Assembly (NCBI GenBank): GCA_964035545.1
Contig: OZ037767.1
Location: forward strand, 8,422,207-8,486,206
DNA length: 64,000 nt
Direction: 5' to 3'
Source of the DNA: Bugula neritina
Taxonomy: Eukaryota > Bryozoa > Gymnolaemata > Cheilostomatida > Bugulidae
A program made the position numbers and the translations under genes. Numbering within the stretch: position 1 is the stretch's first letter; every line of letters starts with the position of its first letter. The notes under the pieces are model-generated. The model did not search any database and was not told the DNA's origin. It saw only the letters and a program-made list of their open reading frames with translations. This document shows, one piece after another, positions 31,691 to 45,500 of the stretch.

Positions 31691-34600
31691 ATGAATCTTA
31701 ATGATAGTATTCCAGATGAAATCATAGAAAAAATATTTCTAAATTTAGATGTCAAAGATATCTGTGCTGCATGTCTTGTATGCTCTAAATGGAGACATTT
31801 GTGCAACAGTGAGAAAATCTGGTAAATCATAGTCATTGTCATTGTGATTATTTTGGTTATCAAACGTCTTTGTTTTTGGTTTTACTTTTAAATTGCGTCC
31901 CGTTTATTGAAAACGTTGTTGATATTTTCAAATTTCAAAGCTTGTAAGTTGTTGCCTTGTGATGCAATTTTTAGTTTCAACATGTTTCAAAATTTTCATT
32001 TCACAAGTTGCAGAGCCTATCTCTAAGTGTACTGATAGATTTTTTTTTAAACATAATTTTAAGTTTTTTAGTTCTTAGCTAATAATTGAATGATTTTTAG
32101 TCACTGTGATTTTACAAACTTTATAGAGTAGAAGAGTGTCTTTGTTCTATTTTAGGAGAAAACAATGTAGAATTAAAAATTGGATCAAATATGGGTATGG
32201 CGCTCTGGATCTCACGTATCTTCCAAGTTCAGATAAAATTTTGAGTCGCACTAATGTTTCTGGGACATCTCCTAAATTTGAATATAGTAAGTTTTCTGAG
32301 AGTTGACATTTTTGTTGTTAATGGACTTTGATGAAATTGATTTAAACATGATTTGAGTAAACATTGACTTAAGATGCAATTACTACTTAGGATAATATGT
32401 GCATTTGATTTGCTGCAAATGAATGTTCAAAAAGAGACTGAGTTATTTATCTGAAAAATGTATATTAGAACTCATTCAAGATTATATTTATGCAGCATCT
32501 ATCTGCAAGTTAGACTGCATATCTAGTAGAAGCATGCAACACATAGAGGTGTATTAGATGATGTCTGGTAAAAACGGCACAAATGGCAAAGTAGGTAAAA
32601 ATGGCACATCTTCAATATTAGAGTGGGTTGGGTTTTTAAGGTGAGGGTTTAGGTTTGGGAATGGGGTTTGAGTTTGGGGTTGGGGAAAATTTAACATCAG
32701 TGTGCCATTTTTTCTTACTTGTCCATTTGTGCTCTTATTATTGTGCCCTTTTGACCTAAAATCATATTAGATAGCTGGTTACACTGTATACACAGGTTCA
32801 CCCTTTGGCTCACATAATATAATATATTATTTGCTGAATATGAGGTAAACAAGTTATTGTTTTAATGTATAGTTTCAAATTTAGAACTTTGGCAACAAAA
32901 TTTGAATTTTTTGTTTTATAATTCTTTCAGATAAGTTTTAGAAAAATGTTTTCTGTTTGTCAAAATAACTAAAGTTGTTTTACCACATTTGCTTCTATGT
33001 AAATATATTATTTAGGCTGTTTCTGTTTTTTATAGATGTCGAAGAGTCAAAACTATCCCCAATACCTAAATGGAGAATGATTTATATAAAATCTAGATTT
33101 TTGGAATTGAATTGGGTCAAGGGCCACTACAACGTGTTACCCACATTGAGGGCTCATGAAACCAGAGTCTCTGCTTTTGATAGTGACGGTGAGCAACGCA
33201 ATAAAGTCGTAATTCAAATGTATAGCCTAGACCAGGGATGTCCAACAGGCGGCCCCAGGGCTCGATGTGGACCCCAGCCTACAGTTATGTGGCTCTCAAA
33301 GGCATATCACATAACATTATTTTGCACACCTTATATGAATTAGTGTGAAAAACCACCTTTTAAACGTCTTATTTGTACACATAATACAAAACATGGAGCT
33401 TCTACTAACTATTTAGACTTTATTGTGTAATGATTCATAAGAATTTGGAATAAGTTAATTTGAAAAATACTAATGCTGTGGCCTCCCAGCTCAAGCTAAA
33501 GTTCACCATGTGGCTCTCGCAACCGGAATATTCTCTTTCAGTGACCCTCGCTCTGAAGAGGTTGGACACTCCTGGCCTAGACTTTAGTTAGACAGTTTTT
33601 AGTCACCAATATAAAGATACTTGGTTGGTTACAGTAAATATAGTGATTGGATTTCAATAAAAGTGTAGCTACTACATTTAGGTTTAATATAGATTTATTA
33701 GTCTGATGCCCTGTTACTTTTTATCATAGGGTAAAGTATTCCAATAAATATCACTTAGATAGTTGATAAGAAGACAATAGTTAATGAAGTTCGTATTTAT
33801 AATTATAAACTTTGTTTTGAAGCACTTTGGTCTATAGGATTGTATAAATAATGTAACTCCCACTAAACACTCACCTGTATGTTTCACAGGTATGGTGCTA
33901 GTTTCTGGTAGCACAGATGCTGTGGCTATCTGGGATTTAGATAACGTTATTCTCAGGTACACGATACCTGTACATAAAGATCAAGTCAATCACATTCAGT
34001 TGTTGGTAAGTATTTTTAAAGAGAATCTGCAATATTCTTAGCACTTCTCATATGATGTTAAAACAGGGCTGTAGATTGCATTTTTTGGAATATTTTAGTT
34101 TCAATCTTTTGGAATTGAATTGCATTATAATATATTTCTGTAAGATTCCTGTCCTATTTTCCTACCATTTTACCAAAGTGAAGTAACTCAGACTCATAAT
34201 CACCAAATAACTTTTCAATAACTTAAAGCAATATTTTTAGTCAGCTTATGCCAAGCTACAATTTGGATTCAAAAATTGTAATTATTTTTACATAATCATG
34301 GATGACTCTGTAAATACATTTCATTGAGTTCTCCATTACAATATCTCCTGACAATATTAACAGTTAGTTGTATGAAAAGCATCTGATGGAGAGTGTGTTA
34401 TGGAGGTAGATAGGGTCATTATGTTTTCACTATGATGTTTTAGGGACATACAGTTGCTATCAGCTATACTGAAGGTTCTATAAAAGTCTATGACACAATA
34501 TCAAGTCGTCTTCTCATGACGTTTCATGCCAGAAGTGCAGCTGAACATCTTAGATTTCTCAGTAAAGAGCTCATTGTTTGTTCATATGCTGATAAGTGAG

Positions 34601-37382
34601 TATATGTTGAGAGCTCATTGCCTGCTGACAGATTAAGAGGTTAAGATTTTTTTTGCACATACATACATTAAAATCTCAATATGTATGAAGTTCAAAATAT
34701 AAAACATTAACTTATTGCTTAAAAATCTTAGCTCGTTTTCAAATCATGATACAATCTGTTTTTGCACTATGTATATAATAATATAGCATTTATACACTGA
34801 TATTCATATTCACTAAAGACTTTATCAGTGCAAGGTTTTGTGCTGCATGTGTGTATACTATCACTGCATTGTCATACTTGACTATTGTACTGTCGAATCT
34901 AGAATAAACATACCTCGTGTTTTGTACTGATTCTTAGATCTATACGGGTTTGGAGTTTGAAAGATAGAAAACTGAAGTACACCCTCAGGGGTCACACTGA
35001 TGAAATTGAGGTGTGAAATTATGTTATATTTTTATTTACTGGCACTGGTGGCCGGTGGGGCTCCAGTATTCAAAACAATTTTGTAATAATTATATGATTG
35101 ATAAAAAAGCTCACAACACACTAATTTGTTTCTTATCAAACTGAATGAAATTATATATAATTAGTAACTTGATTATCTACATATAAGGAAGCAAAATGCT
35201 AGTCTATATGATACATTGTAGTGCCTTGTGGTGCGGGGGAGTATATGTGTTACTGGTGGCTGGGACGGTATGCTGATACTCTGGAATATGCTAGAAGGAG
35301 AGATGATGTTTGCACTGAAAGGCCATGAAGATTGTGAGTGCTGCATCTGCTCTTTAATGTGAAGACGCCAAATAGACTATGTCTTGTAGTTAGATGTAGT
35401 TTGAGTTTATAGCATGTAAAAACTTATTTGGTAATATTTATATTTTGTTTTGTAATATTGTGAGTTTTCTATACCAACACATTATCTTTGTATATACTAC
35501 ATTTATTTAGAAAATAAGACAACTCTTCTAGTCTTTAGTCTTTAGGTTTATTTTATATCATAATTCATATAAAAATGGGCACCTTGTTTCAATATAACTT
35601 GTGCCTATGCATGACATACAGTTTAATAGCAAATCACATAATGTAGAGGTTTTCACCTGAATTAACATTATATAAAGTGTGGGTGTATATTTCTATAAAA
35701 AGAAAACATTTAATATGTTTTGCTTCTTGTTTTTTTCTACTGGACCATATTTGATGTAGCTGTGATGTGCTGCGACATGGATGATGATGTCATAGTTAGT
35801 GGTAGCGGTGATGGTACTGTCAGAGTGTGGAGAATTCTCTCTGCCGACTGTGAACATGTTCTGGACTCCAACTTAAAGGAAGTAGTAAGTTTTATGGCAC
35901 ATAAAGAGTAGCAATAGCTTAAGGATATCTAATATTTGACTGGCATCAATCAATTTCTTGTACATGAACTTCACAACTGTTAGAGTGGCAATAGTTTAAA
36001 GGACGTTTTATTGGCACTAGTTGTTCTTTTTTTACATTAGCTTCATAGCTGATAGTTGAGTTGCTTCTCTAAGTATAGTCTATCACCATAAGAACTACAT
36101 AAATTATGTCAGCATGAAATAAACTTTGTTTTATTATTTTTTGTATAATTAGCTCCACTTAGTTGAGGCTCTACATCTCATATTGTTATGTTTATTTACA
36201 ATAGTACTGTCTGAAGTTAACACCTACACTGATAGTAGCTGGTGGTACAACTAGTAAAATAGTTATATGGAGCAGGGAGGGTGAGTCATTTACTCTAAGT
36301 ACTACATACTTTGTAAAATTAGATGTTAGTGCTATTGTATCTTCAATACAGTATTACTGAGAAACCACTTTACTGCAAGGCCTACTTAATAACTGCGAAT
36401 TGTTTGTATTCATTGTCATAGTTAACCATCTAGTACACATACATATCTGTTTTTAATGCTTGATTGTCACTTATGTGTATATTTTTTATTTTTGTATCAA
36501 ATGCAACAAATCAGCAGTCTTTGGGCTAGTAAATTGGTTGTTTCTCCAGAGTTCACTAAGCAATAAGTTAAGCATTTCTGTGCATTCTCATAATAAAAAA
36601 TTAATTTGCCTTTTTGATAATAAAAACAAAAGTCTAAAATATTGTTGAAGTTATGCTGTTTGTTTTTTCTACAGACTAACATCTTGAGATCACTTATAGG
36701 TTAGCGTTAGCGTACTCCCACTCCCACTACTACTACTGCTGCTGCTACGACTACTGCCACTGTCACCACCACCACTAGGTTACTGTGTTATATTGCCAGG
36801 TTTGCTTTTAGAGTTTACTGAGATGTTTGTACTGAAGCAGCATCTTGGTATTGTCCGAACTTTGAGTCTCAACGGAGATCTTTTGATATCTGGAGGAGAC
36901 AGGAAGATGATATGCGTCTGGTGCACAAAGGTGAGCATATTGTCTGATATTCTGAGCAACTTCTATTTTCACTGAAGTGTGAAACTGTTGCAAATATCAG
37001 CAACTTTTTCAAAAATATTATTTGCTTCAACATCTGGATAAGTCCGTCGCCCAATTAAACAAATAACCATTTCCATCACGGGTTTACTCACAGGGATAGT
37101 GACTATAAACTTGTGTGAGTTATTTGCTTCAACTATTCTATTTTCCTGTCATGCATGCAAAAGATACAAACCTGTGTATAAACTTACATGTATAGCAATA
37201 AATACAGCATTTCCAGATTTGTAGGTATGTACTTGCGTTGTGTTTTGATTTAGACTGGGAAATTGATGAACGTCGTGCACAGAAACCCTGACCTCCTCCA
37301 TCTGATGTATGTGAATGAGACAAAGATAATAACAGCATCTCCCAACGCACCTGGTTCTATTACTCTCCTTAGTTACTGGTAG
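31691..37382 (+). CDS. F-box/WD-repeat protein, 11 exons, 442 residues
   Basis: Exons 31691-31821, 32156-32286, 33036-33188, 33890-34005, 34444-34595, 34938-35010, 35222-35333, 35760-35884, 36205-36280, 36800-36930 and 37254-37382 join in phase. Residues 6-45 form an F-box (SIPDEIIEKIFLNLDVKDI, then CLVCSKWRHLC), the part that binds SKP1 in SCF ubiquitin ligases. After a linker, WD40 blades run from about residue 120 to the end; clear ones carry VSGSTDAVAIWDLD, IRVWSLKDRKLKYTLRGH, VTGGWDGMLILWNM, VSGSGDGTVRVWRIL and ISGGDRKMICVWC. This is the layout of substrate receptors that recognise proteins for ubiquitination. I cannot assign it to a particular FBXW subgroup. Intron 3 holds a hAT element, intron 10 a SINE copy, and a CTA/CTG-type repeat lies in intron 9 close to the acceptor. 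Confidence 0.92.
32573..32736. repeat. Fold-back element with a G-rich core
   Basis: Arms 32573-32608 and 32701-32736 are imperfect inverted repeats of 36 bp sharing GCACAAATGG and AAAATGGCACA. Between them, 32621-32687 is a G-rich run of GGGTTTAGG, GGGGTTTGAG and GGGGTTGGGG steps, able in principle to form a G-quadruplex. It lies in intron 2 of the F-box/WD gene. No target duplication was found. Confidence 0.6.
33233..33574. mobile_element. hAT-type non-autonomous element with 8-bp target-site duplication, copy 2
   Basis: The 342-bp element begins CAGGGATGTCCAAC and ends GTTGGACACTCCTG, an imperfect inverted pair, with the perfect 8-bp duplication GCCTAGAC at 33225-33232 and 33575-33582. 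It shares most internal sequence with 29027-29342. It is 44 bases downstream of exon 3 of the F-box/WD gene. Confidence 0.92.
37032..37119 (+). mobile_element. 5'-truncated SINE with 14-bp target-site duplication
   Basis: The 88-bp insert contains the tail motif ACAGGGATAGTGACTATAAA and is flanked by TTATTTGCTTCAAC at 37018-37031 and 37120-37133, an exact 14-base direct repeat. Long duplications and 5' truncation indicate LINE-driven retroposition. It is in intron 10 of the F-box/WD gene. Confidence 0.8.
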
Positions 37383-38116
37383 TGCTGTAACGGTCCTCAT
37401 CTACCAATAGCTCGGTGTCTAATGTGATTTCATGCTGCTTTTATTTTATTCCTGTGTTATCATTACATCCTTTGACAACTGATTAAGACATAGAATTTCT
37501 ATCACATAAATTCGGTGCATTTTTCATGACAATCAGTTTAATTTTGTGTACATAAAGTTTTACACCAACAACTACATTGAACTGTTTCAGCTTAAGTATT
37601 TTTGAATTTCATTTCATTTTCTCAACTCCGGCCATTATTTCCACGCTTCCTGATCTCCTTAACTGTGTTTTTTTTTTGTTATTGGCTCATCTGTTGCTCA
37701 GTTTTTATCTTTTTTATTCAATATCCACCTTTTTTTACATCTTTTGAATGAGTTTTTCAAAATTATATCAAATTGTTCAGGTGTTTATTTGAGTAGATTT
37801 TTGCTGTTTTATTTAGCGTCATTGTTTGTCCACAACCCATAGTATGCATGCCGTGGTATAGTCTTTTTTAGCTCACTATTATTCTATTAGATTAAAAAAA
37901 ATTTCTTGCTTTAACTTCCATTTTTGCTTAGGTTGAAATTTCCTCATTTTTTCGGGCATTTTATTTTCTTTATCTATTTTTACTTCAACATCAAGTACTT
38001 TTAAAAAATATTACTTGTGTATTGAAAAAAATACAAACAACACTTATAAATACAGTCGCGGTTCTAAATCACAGTGGCGTAGTTGTTCATGCTGTAGTGT
38101 TTATAACAGACATAAT

Positions 38117-39009
38117 CTATGGTTTCTCTTCAGTAATCTGCTCAACCAAGGCATCGACTGTAATCTCATGTCTACTCAGTGATGAGTCACTCAACTCCTT
38201 GCCGTCTTCTGTATTCAGTGTCAGTTCAGACAGTGTAGCTAAGTTCCTATTCTCTTGGTTTGTCTGCGCAAGTGACGAGCTCATTACGTCCCGTTTATTT
38301 CTATGTAGCTCGTGTTTATAACTCGGTATACCATAGTCCTCTATCTCTCCTTCATCATTGATGTGTGGCCCAGTTATTACATATGAAAACTCTATAAAAT
38401 AGAGTTTACAGCTCAATAATTATTATATAAACTATAAGTGATAGCAGCTATGATGATAGTCATTTTATTTGTGTTGGTGATTGCTTCCGTAGAAACCACT
38501 ACCTTGTTCATCTACAGCACAAAAAAATTATATTCCACTTTGGACTATTGTGAATTATAAGCTGCTAGTGGTCTCCAGAATCTATATGTAACATCATCTA
38601 TGATGCAGTACATTGTACAATTAATGATGCATTTATCATACTAATTTCTTAACTAGCAACCAATGTATTTATAATCTACCTAAATAAAATTCTATATAAT
38701 ACATTTCAATTATAAGTGTATTGTCCATATTACAGTAACTTGATGTGGTCATTGACATCCTGGTACAGGGAGAGCAAGATGTTTGTATGTAATTTTTGAA
38801 AGTTTTTATGCAGTGCAAATTTAGAAAAGCGCTGAAGTACAAATTTACTCACCATCAAAGTCAATTTCTCCATTTTCATCTTTATCAAAACATCTGATAA
38901 TCTCATCCACTTCTTCTTCAGTCATTGGCTCTCCCAGCTTGCTCAGAATATATGAAAATTCTTCTTTGCTTAAAGTTCCGTTATTATCCTAAATTAGTGT
39001 GTACAGCAA

Positions 39010-39103
<94 letters not shown>

Positions 39104-40646
39104 CATACATACATGTATAAAAGTTATAACATATACAAATTACAATGTAATCTCGTTACATGCATCTGTGTAACATTGCAGTACACAGATGCATATCCTG
39201 CTATGTACAGACAAGAGGTATAAGTTCCAGCTGTGGCCAGTACCTTGTCAAACACCATAAATGCCTCTTTGATATCCTCCATTGACTCCTGGTCGTTCCA
39301 TTTCAGGTAAATAAGGAAGACAAACTCATCTTTGTCATACATCCCATCTTCTGTAAACATGTTTTATACCACCTTATCTCATAGTGCTGTCTTGTGTCAT
39401 CATAATTGTAAATACTACTGATCTCGCAGTATTTGGTGAAGTATACGAATAGATCCAACCCAGCTTTAGCTTAATGTAATAAAAGTATTTCATCGCTTTT
39501 TGTTGTAAATAAAAATTGTTACTTAGTAATTTTCTTCATTTGGATCATTTTCTAAGCCAATAACAAGTTGTAGCAAATAATAGATTAGTAGCCAGTCTAT
39601 GTCAGTAATGTTTTTCTACTTGATGTCCTAAAGTATAGTAAGTTAGTAATTGCTGCTTACCATTCAAGTCTACAGTGTTAAGTAAATCTTCCATCTCTTT
39701 CTCTGTCATCTCCGGGTCTATGCTGTAAATTAAATCCATTACTTGCTCTTTGCTCACCAGCCCATCTCTGTCAGAATCCAAAATGTCAAACGATTCCTTT
39801 ATTTCTACAAAACATACAAGAACTGGTTTAAAAAATGTGAATGGTTGTCTTCTGTTCGAGTCTATTTGAGTGAAGAATACTAAGTTAATACATCTATCAG
39901 AAGCTAGTGTATTGGGTGTCATTATATGCACCATAAGTTCATTCTAACTTTAACCATTTTATCAATTTTTAGACAGTTTGGCAATGTTTTGGCCATACAT
40001 ACCACCACACTTTAAATTGATTTGTAGATCTAAATATTTTTGCACTACATGCTACACACCTTTTGTCAGTTTTTCAGGCAATACTCCTAGAGGTTTTGAC
40101 GTTTTCTTCTCTATTATCTATAATAGCATATTATACATTACATAATGTAAGCGCATAGCAGTTCATTCATAAGTGCTAAATTTGATGCAACATTATATTA
40201 TTTGATACAAATTATACGTTAGTGTAAGTCCTGTGAACAGCAGAGATGTCTGTCTGGCTTAAAATAGATTTTTATAATAATAAATATAAACCGTGCCTTA
40301 TGTTTGACATAAAAAGTAATCTCTTGATATTGTTTTTTATACTTGTAGCTTTTTAACTGCTTGATATGTATAAAAGTGTAAAAGTTTACAAATTCAAAAG
40401 CACTTATATATAAAAGACTTGTAGTTTTCAAGTGTATATATCGTCTATATATGAAAGATTTTGTATTAAAATATGTAGCATTACCTGAGTTAACATAGAT
40501 GCAACTTTTTGCATATGCATTCCCTTTTCTTTATTGGTGAGTAAAAAAGCTGGAGAAGATTTAGATCTGGGGGTCAAGTCAGTGTGTGACCTAGCTGTCG
40601 TGCCGAGAGAGGCATAAAATTTAAACTTGTTGAGTGACTTACTCAT
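38117..40646 (-). CDS. Four-EF-hand calcium-binding protein A, 6 exons, 293 residues
   Basis: Exons 40646-40485, 40117-40060, 39804-39661, 39350-39244, 38988-38853 and 38391-38117 join in phase. A basic, serine-rich N-terminal tail of about 75 residues precedes a calmodulin/troponin C-like module. The loops are DSDRDGLVSKEQ, DLNEDGMYDKDE, DKDNNGTLSKEE and DKDENGEIDFDE. Loops 1, 3 and 4 look fully competent for calcium; loop 2 lacks the usual residue at its -Y position, so its affinity is unsure. A polar C-terminal tail of about 80 residues follows. The closest relative in the window is the next upstream gene, with identical internal exon lengths. The partner and target are unknown. It could act as a calcium sensor rather than a buffer, given calmodulin-like EF-hand spacing. 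Confidence 0.9.
39018..39102. repeat. (TA)n microsatellite
   Basis: About 85 bases of uninterrupted TA dinucleotides lie in intron 4 of EF-hand gene A. A likely length polymorphism and a hard stretch for assembly. Confidence 0.97.
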
Positions 40647-42582
40647 ACTTCTGTCAGCCTGCTACCTGTCACCATTGCAAAACATGTGGAATTTACAGTG
40701 TGACTTTTCTTAAAGCTGATTTTAAAAGATCTGATTGCATTTCAGATACTGCATTGTGACCAACCATACTGAATGGTACGCAGTTACTAGATGTCACATA
40801 GTCACATCTTTTTACTTTTCACACAGTTCAATCTTATGACTCAACTAATATACTGCCAGCTGACTCATTATGCCACATCATGTGTTGCTCACACAAGTCA
40901 ACCATTTTGTCACATTAATGAGTAACTGAACAATAAATTCTTAATAAATATTACAGTCCTAACACACTTGTATCTACCTGCCACATCTACCCTCTGGCAC
41001 ACTTGTCAGTGCTTGTCACAATAATAATCGCGTCAGTCAGACTTAGCAATACCTGGGGCCTGCTTGTTGAATCCCTGTTTATCTGATCTATCACAAGCAC
41101 AGACAAGCACATGCACACTTCTTCCTGACCCGTCACCAACTACTAGTTTTGGTCCTTTAAGTCTAAGGATATATACGTAAAAACTAGCACCCTTTGGCCA
41201 TGGTGCTATTGTATAATATGTTCTGTGGGCAGAAAAGGTATGTTGGCATTTGAGATATAAGAAAGAAATGTCAGTGCACATCCTGTGATGTTATTACCTG
41301 ACATGTTTTCATCACCAGAGGCTAGAAAGTTGGGTCACTTTAATGTCGTGTAATCTCTTTCTAACCTCAAACAATTTTTATTGTGCATGAATAAGTTTGC
41401 AAATATCTTGGATGCATTGAAGTTAAAAAACCGATAAATAGTCACAATTTGTATTTGAAACATCAGTTCTTTACAAATTCTAAAAATGGGCAGTTTAAAA
41501 TATGAGTTACATCTATGCCAGAAATGTTGTGATTAAGAAATATAAAATAAGGTGAGACAACTGCCATCGGCGGCATTAAAAATAATGAATTTTGAATAAT
41601 GAAGGAGAGAAAGAGCTGAATTAAATTGTTTTATAATTCATTGAACGTACAGATTGCTTGAAAGTCATTTGTTTTTTCTAATTTCAAGCTATAATTTGCT
41701 TTCACGAAACCAAATGACATTTTGTTACAGACGCATACTGTGTTATATGTGAAGTATATTATAGTTTAATATATTGTATAGTTGGGTAGATAGAGATGAT
41801 AAGAAAACAAAAGGTTTTTTAAATCACAGGTTCAGGTGCTTTTTCTTCAAAACTGAAGTTTCTTCGCTTGGCTGGTCACTTAAATTGCATGCCAAAACAC
41901 CACATGCTATCTATCTTTTTTTACACTGTTGGAAGGAACTAGTTGCAAACTGCTTAGGTCTTATAGGCTTATACACAAAACACTGGTAATTTGTCATAGG
42001 GAACTCAAGTAGACAAACAAGCTGATAAGCAGGTCTAAGCCTGGTGACTTGAATTACAATGACCAGTTGTATAAAATAAAGCTTCAAGACATTTGTTAAT
42101 TTATCACCAGTACATTTGCAGCAATAATAATTGTAAATATACCAGCTTTTTTATTAAATAGCTATACATGTTTTCTGCTATATTAAAAAGGACATTAATG
42201 TACATATTTTGCTTAGTTACTTTATTAGATCAATTATGACTGTATAAAGTTGAATGCAATATGGTTTTTATGTATGTATACTTTGTTCAAAAATCACATT
42301 ATTATATTATATCCGTTTTGTAATATGTTACAAATTTCAATACCAACTAGAGGGGCAACAGATAATTTGATAGCCAAGAGAATTGTACTTACAAAATTTA
42401 TTCTTGATAATTTTTATTACAGAAATTATGTTGTAGATAAATAAACAAATCTTGTAAATAAATAAATTATTTTACTTGATTAAATAAAAATATAATTTAA
42501 ATTTGCTGAGTTCATTAGCTCTGTTCATTGGGATATAAGGTGAATGTGAAAGTAGAATAAAATTAGCTGAGCTGCGTACACC
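40647..42582. other. Intergenic region between the two EF-hand paralogs
   Basis: This 1.9-kb stretch holds the promoter of gene A on its left side and the 3' end of gene B on its right (minus-strand AATAAA near 42413). No exon or repeat could be supported. Confidence 0.5.
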
Positions 42583-45500
42583 TCAGACATAATCTTCCTC
42601 GTCTGAGTCTGGTGTGTAATGAGCAGGGTGTATACTCATGTTCCTGATGACATCAGAGCACATGGAGAAGTCACTCTCTGCGCTGCTATGACTCCGCACC
42701 TCGTCACCACCGTGACTCTTCCTCTTTCCTCCAGGCGACTTCTTCCCGTACAGATCGTGGTATCTCTCGATCACCGCATCTGCTCTGAGAAGGCCACTAG
42801 TATCACCCTTTGGTTTCTCTGGTATAACCAACTTACCACCCATAAGTGGACGAATTGTTTGTAAAGGTCGAAGTTCAGCAGCTGACTTTAGCATCATCTT
42901 ACCGATCTGAGACCTTTTGCTTTCTGACTTTGAAGTTCTGCCTGCTTCTTGTTCAGAACTGGTAGTTTTTTTCCCAGACTTGCTTGTTGATGAGCTTTTG
43001 CCTTCTTTTCTGTAACATAATTTATAAAAATACTATTAATATCATAATTCACCATGTAAATATATTACTATAAAATAGTTTCATTATGTAATGATATATT
43101 TTTAGGCCCTTCATTCTGATTTCACTATTATACGTATTATTCAATACATGGTTGCTGAGTATCTAATAGATTGAGAGCAAAATAAATTAGCTGTTATAGA
43201 GCCAGTTCCTCAAAGATTATTGCCCAACATAAAGTGAATTTACAACTCTGCGAGCAATGATGAATAAAATGATCATATTCAAATATTAAAGGTTCAACCT
43301 GTACTCCATTCATTTGCTTAGCAGTACCCCTTATCTACTGCAGTACCAGGTCAATTCCCAATGGCAGAAAAAGCTGAATTGTGCTTAAGAGCAATTACTT
43401 TACACTACACAGGGCACTTCTAAACCAATAAAATAGACACCTAGGAGTTTGCCAGATAGCGCAAGTTGTAAGGGTTGATAACTCCTCACTGTTAAGTCAC
43501 AAACTCTAACATTGCATATCTTTTCTCTATTTTATAATACACCATATAGCTAAATAATCATATAAGAAGTAATTATAAATAAATGTTGTTAGTGAATTTA
43601 TTTAGTAAACATACCTGGATTTGCGCTTCTTTTTACTGTGTTTACGGCCATGTGACTGAGAGGCATGAGATGGTGGCATCAGCCTGTCTTTAGCGTTAGC
43701 AGATTTCAGTGGTATTCCGTGATCAAACTTTCCCTGAGCATTCAGATGGGGTCCAGTCATTACATACGCAAACTCTGCAATTTGTAATTATCAATGAGTT
43801 CTAAAACACTTCTGCTAACTAAATCCCCAAAATGATACAAAACCAACATATTTCTCTATGTTTCAAGAAAATTATGTGCTATAGAAATTTTTAAAATAAA
43901 GTTAATAATCAAGAGAAATTTATTGCCATAATTAGTATTTAATTGTTGACTAGAAGAAATAAAGCATTTGAAATGCTGCTCACAAGCAGATTTGTGAACA
44001 TTATACCATCAAAGTCTATTTCTCCACTGCCATCTCTGTCAAAGTAGTTCAGAATTTCATCAACTTCCGTGTCAGTGAGTGGTTCGCCCAGTTTCCTCAG
44101 GATGTATGCAAACTCATCTCTGGAGAGAGCCCCGCTATCATCCTATCAACCCCAAGGGAAATAAAACTGCATGCAAGTCATATTCTGACATCATTGTTTT
44201 TGAACTGTTGATACAAGTCGAACTCAATTTAAGTTTATTTTAGACCTTCACATGTTACAATATAATTAAGCTAAAACTGCTGTAACTAGCTTTTAAAAAA
44301 CTTGAGCCTCCACTAAGTGGCGTTTATACCTTCACGACTTTCAGTCAGAAATTTAATTTGGCGCTGAGCTGAAATTTCACCGAGTTTCATTGCATTGTAA
44401 AAGCCACTCGTGAAAATGTTTGTATTGTTATTACCTAATCGGCGATTTCAAAATAGTAATCAAAAGTAATCATAGTTCCTTGTAGATATCGGTGTTTAAT
44501 TATAACTTATGCCTGTATTTTCAAAGGACGTAGACATATAATATCATAACCTACATCTTTGGAGTTTCTTCTGTAGTACCAGTTGACTTGTTATTATATT
44601 ATTACTATATTATTGCATGTAGTAGCATGCAGGTAACTTGTTACTTGAATTGAGTTACCTTGTCAAATATTTTGAATGCTTCTTTAATATCGTCCACAGA
44701 TTCCTGGTCATTCCACTTCAAGTACATCAGGAAGATATATTCATCCATGTCATACATACCATCTCCTGCAGGTTATAGCATGTGATTATGTTGGAGAGGC
44801 ATGTTGGAGTGAGGAGTTAGCTCCCCCATATTCATTTCTTTTACAAATGTTTGAATTTTGCAATAGTAGGCTACTGCAAACTTAATTGTAAAAAAGGTCT
44901 ATTTAACTGAGCCATGGGCAAGCATGCTCAATAATGCTATTGCGAGGTAGGTGCAGTAATGGAAAAGTTGAGAAAAGCCTGTGTTCTAGATTAAAAATGT
45001 AGCATAAGAAATTATGTTCTCATGAGAATTTCAACCTGCAGCCCAAACCAAAATTTAATAATAAATTAAAGAACTTAGGCTATCTCAATTTCTCCACTGC
45101 TGCTCCTAAATGGTTATTGCTGTCAATACAGATGATTAATGCAACTGAATTTATATTGATGTTTATATTTTAGTAACTAAGGGTCATATTGTAAGTTGAC
45201 AATAAACTTACGCCCTTAGCCAGGATACTCAAGTATATACAAATGTACTGATTCATTCCTGATTTTAGGTAAATATGCTCTAATGATCCTAGCAATGCAC
45301 TATGTCAGCTAAGGATGTATGACTAGAAATGAGACAACTCCTTAATAAAAAGTTTGAGAGAATGTCTGACTCACCATCTAGGTCAGCGGCATCTAACAAG
45401 TCCTCCATCTCATCATCTGTCGTGTCTGGATCTATTCTGTACAGCAGATTCTCTACTTGCTGCCGGGACACCAGCCCGTCACTGTTTGTATCCAGGATAT

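Noticed and set aside
38925-39173. Plus-strand frame with a long Tyr-Ile run
   Set aside because: It is the translation of the TA microsatellite and overlaps a real minus-strand EF-hand exon.
43310-43480. Possible further tRNA-like SINE in the intron of EF-hand gene B
   Set aside because: Box-like motifs are too decayed and the family tail motif is missing.
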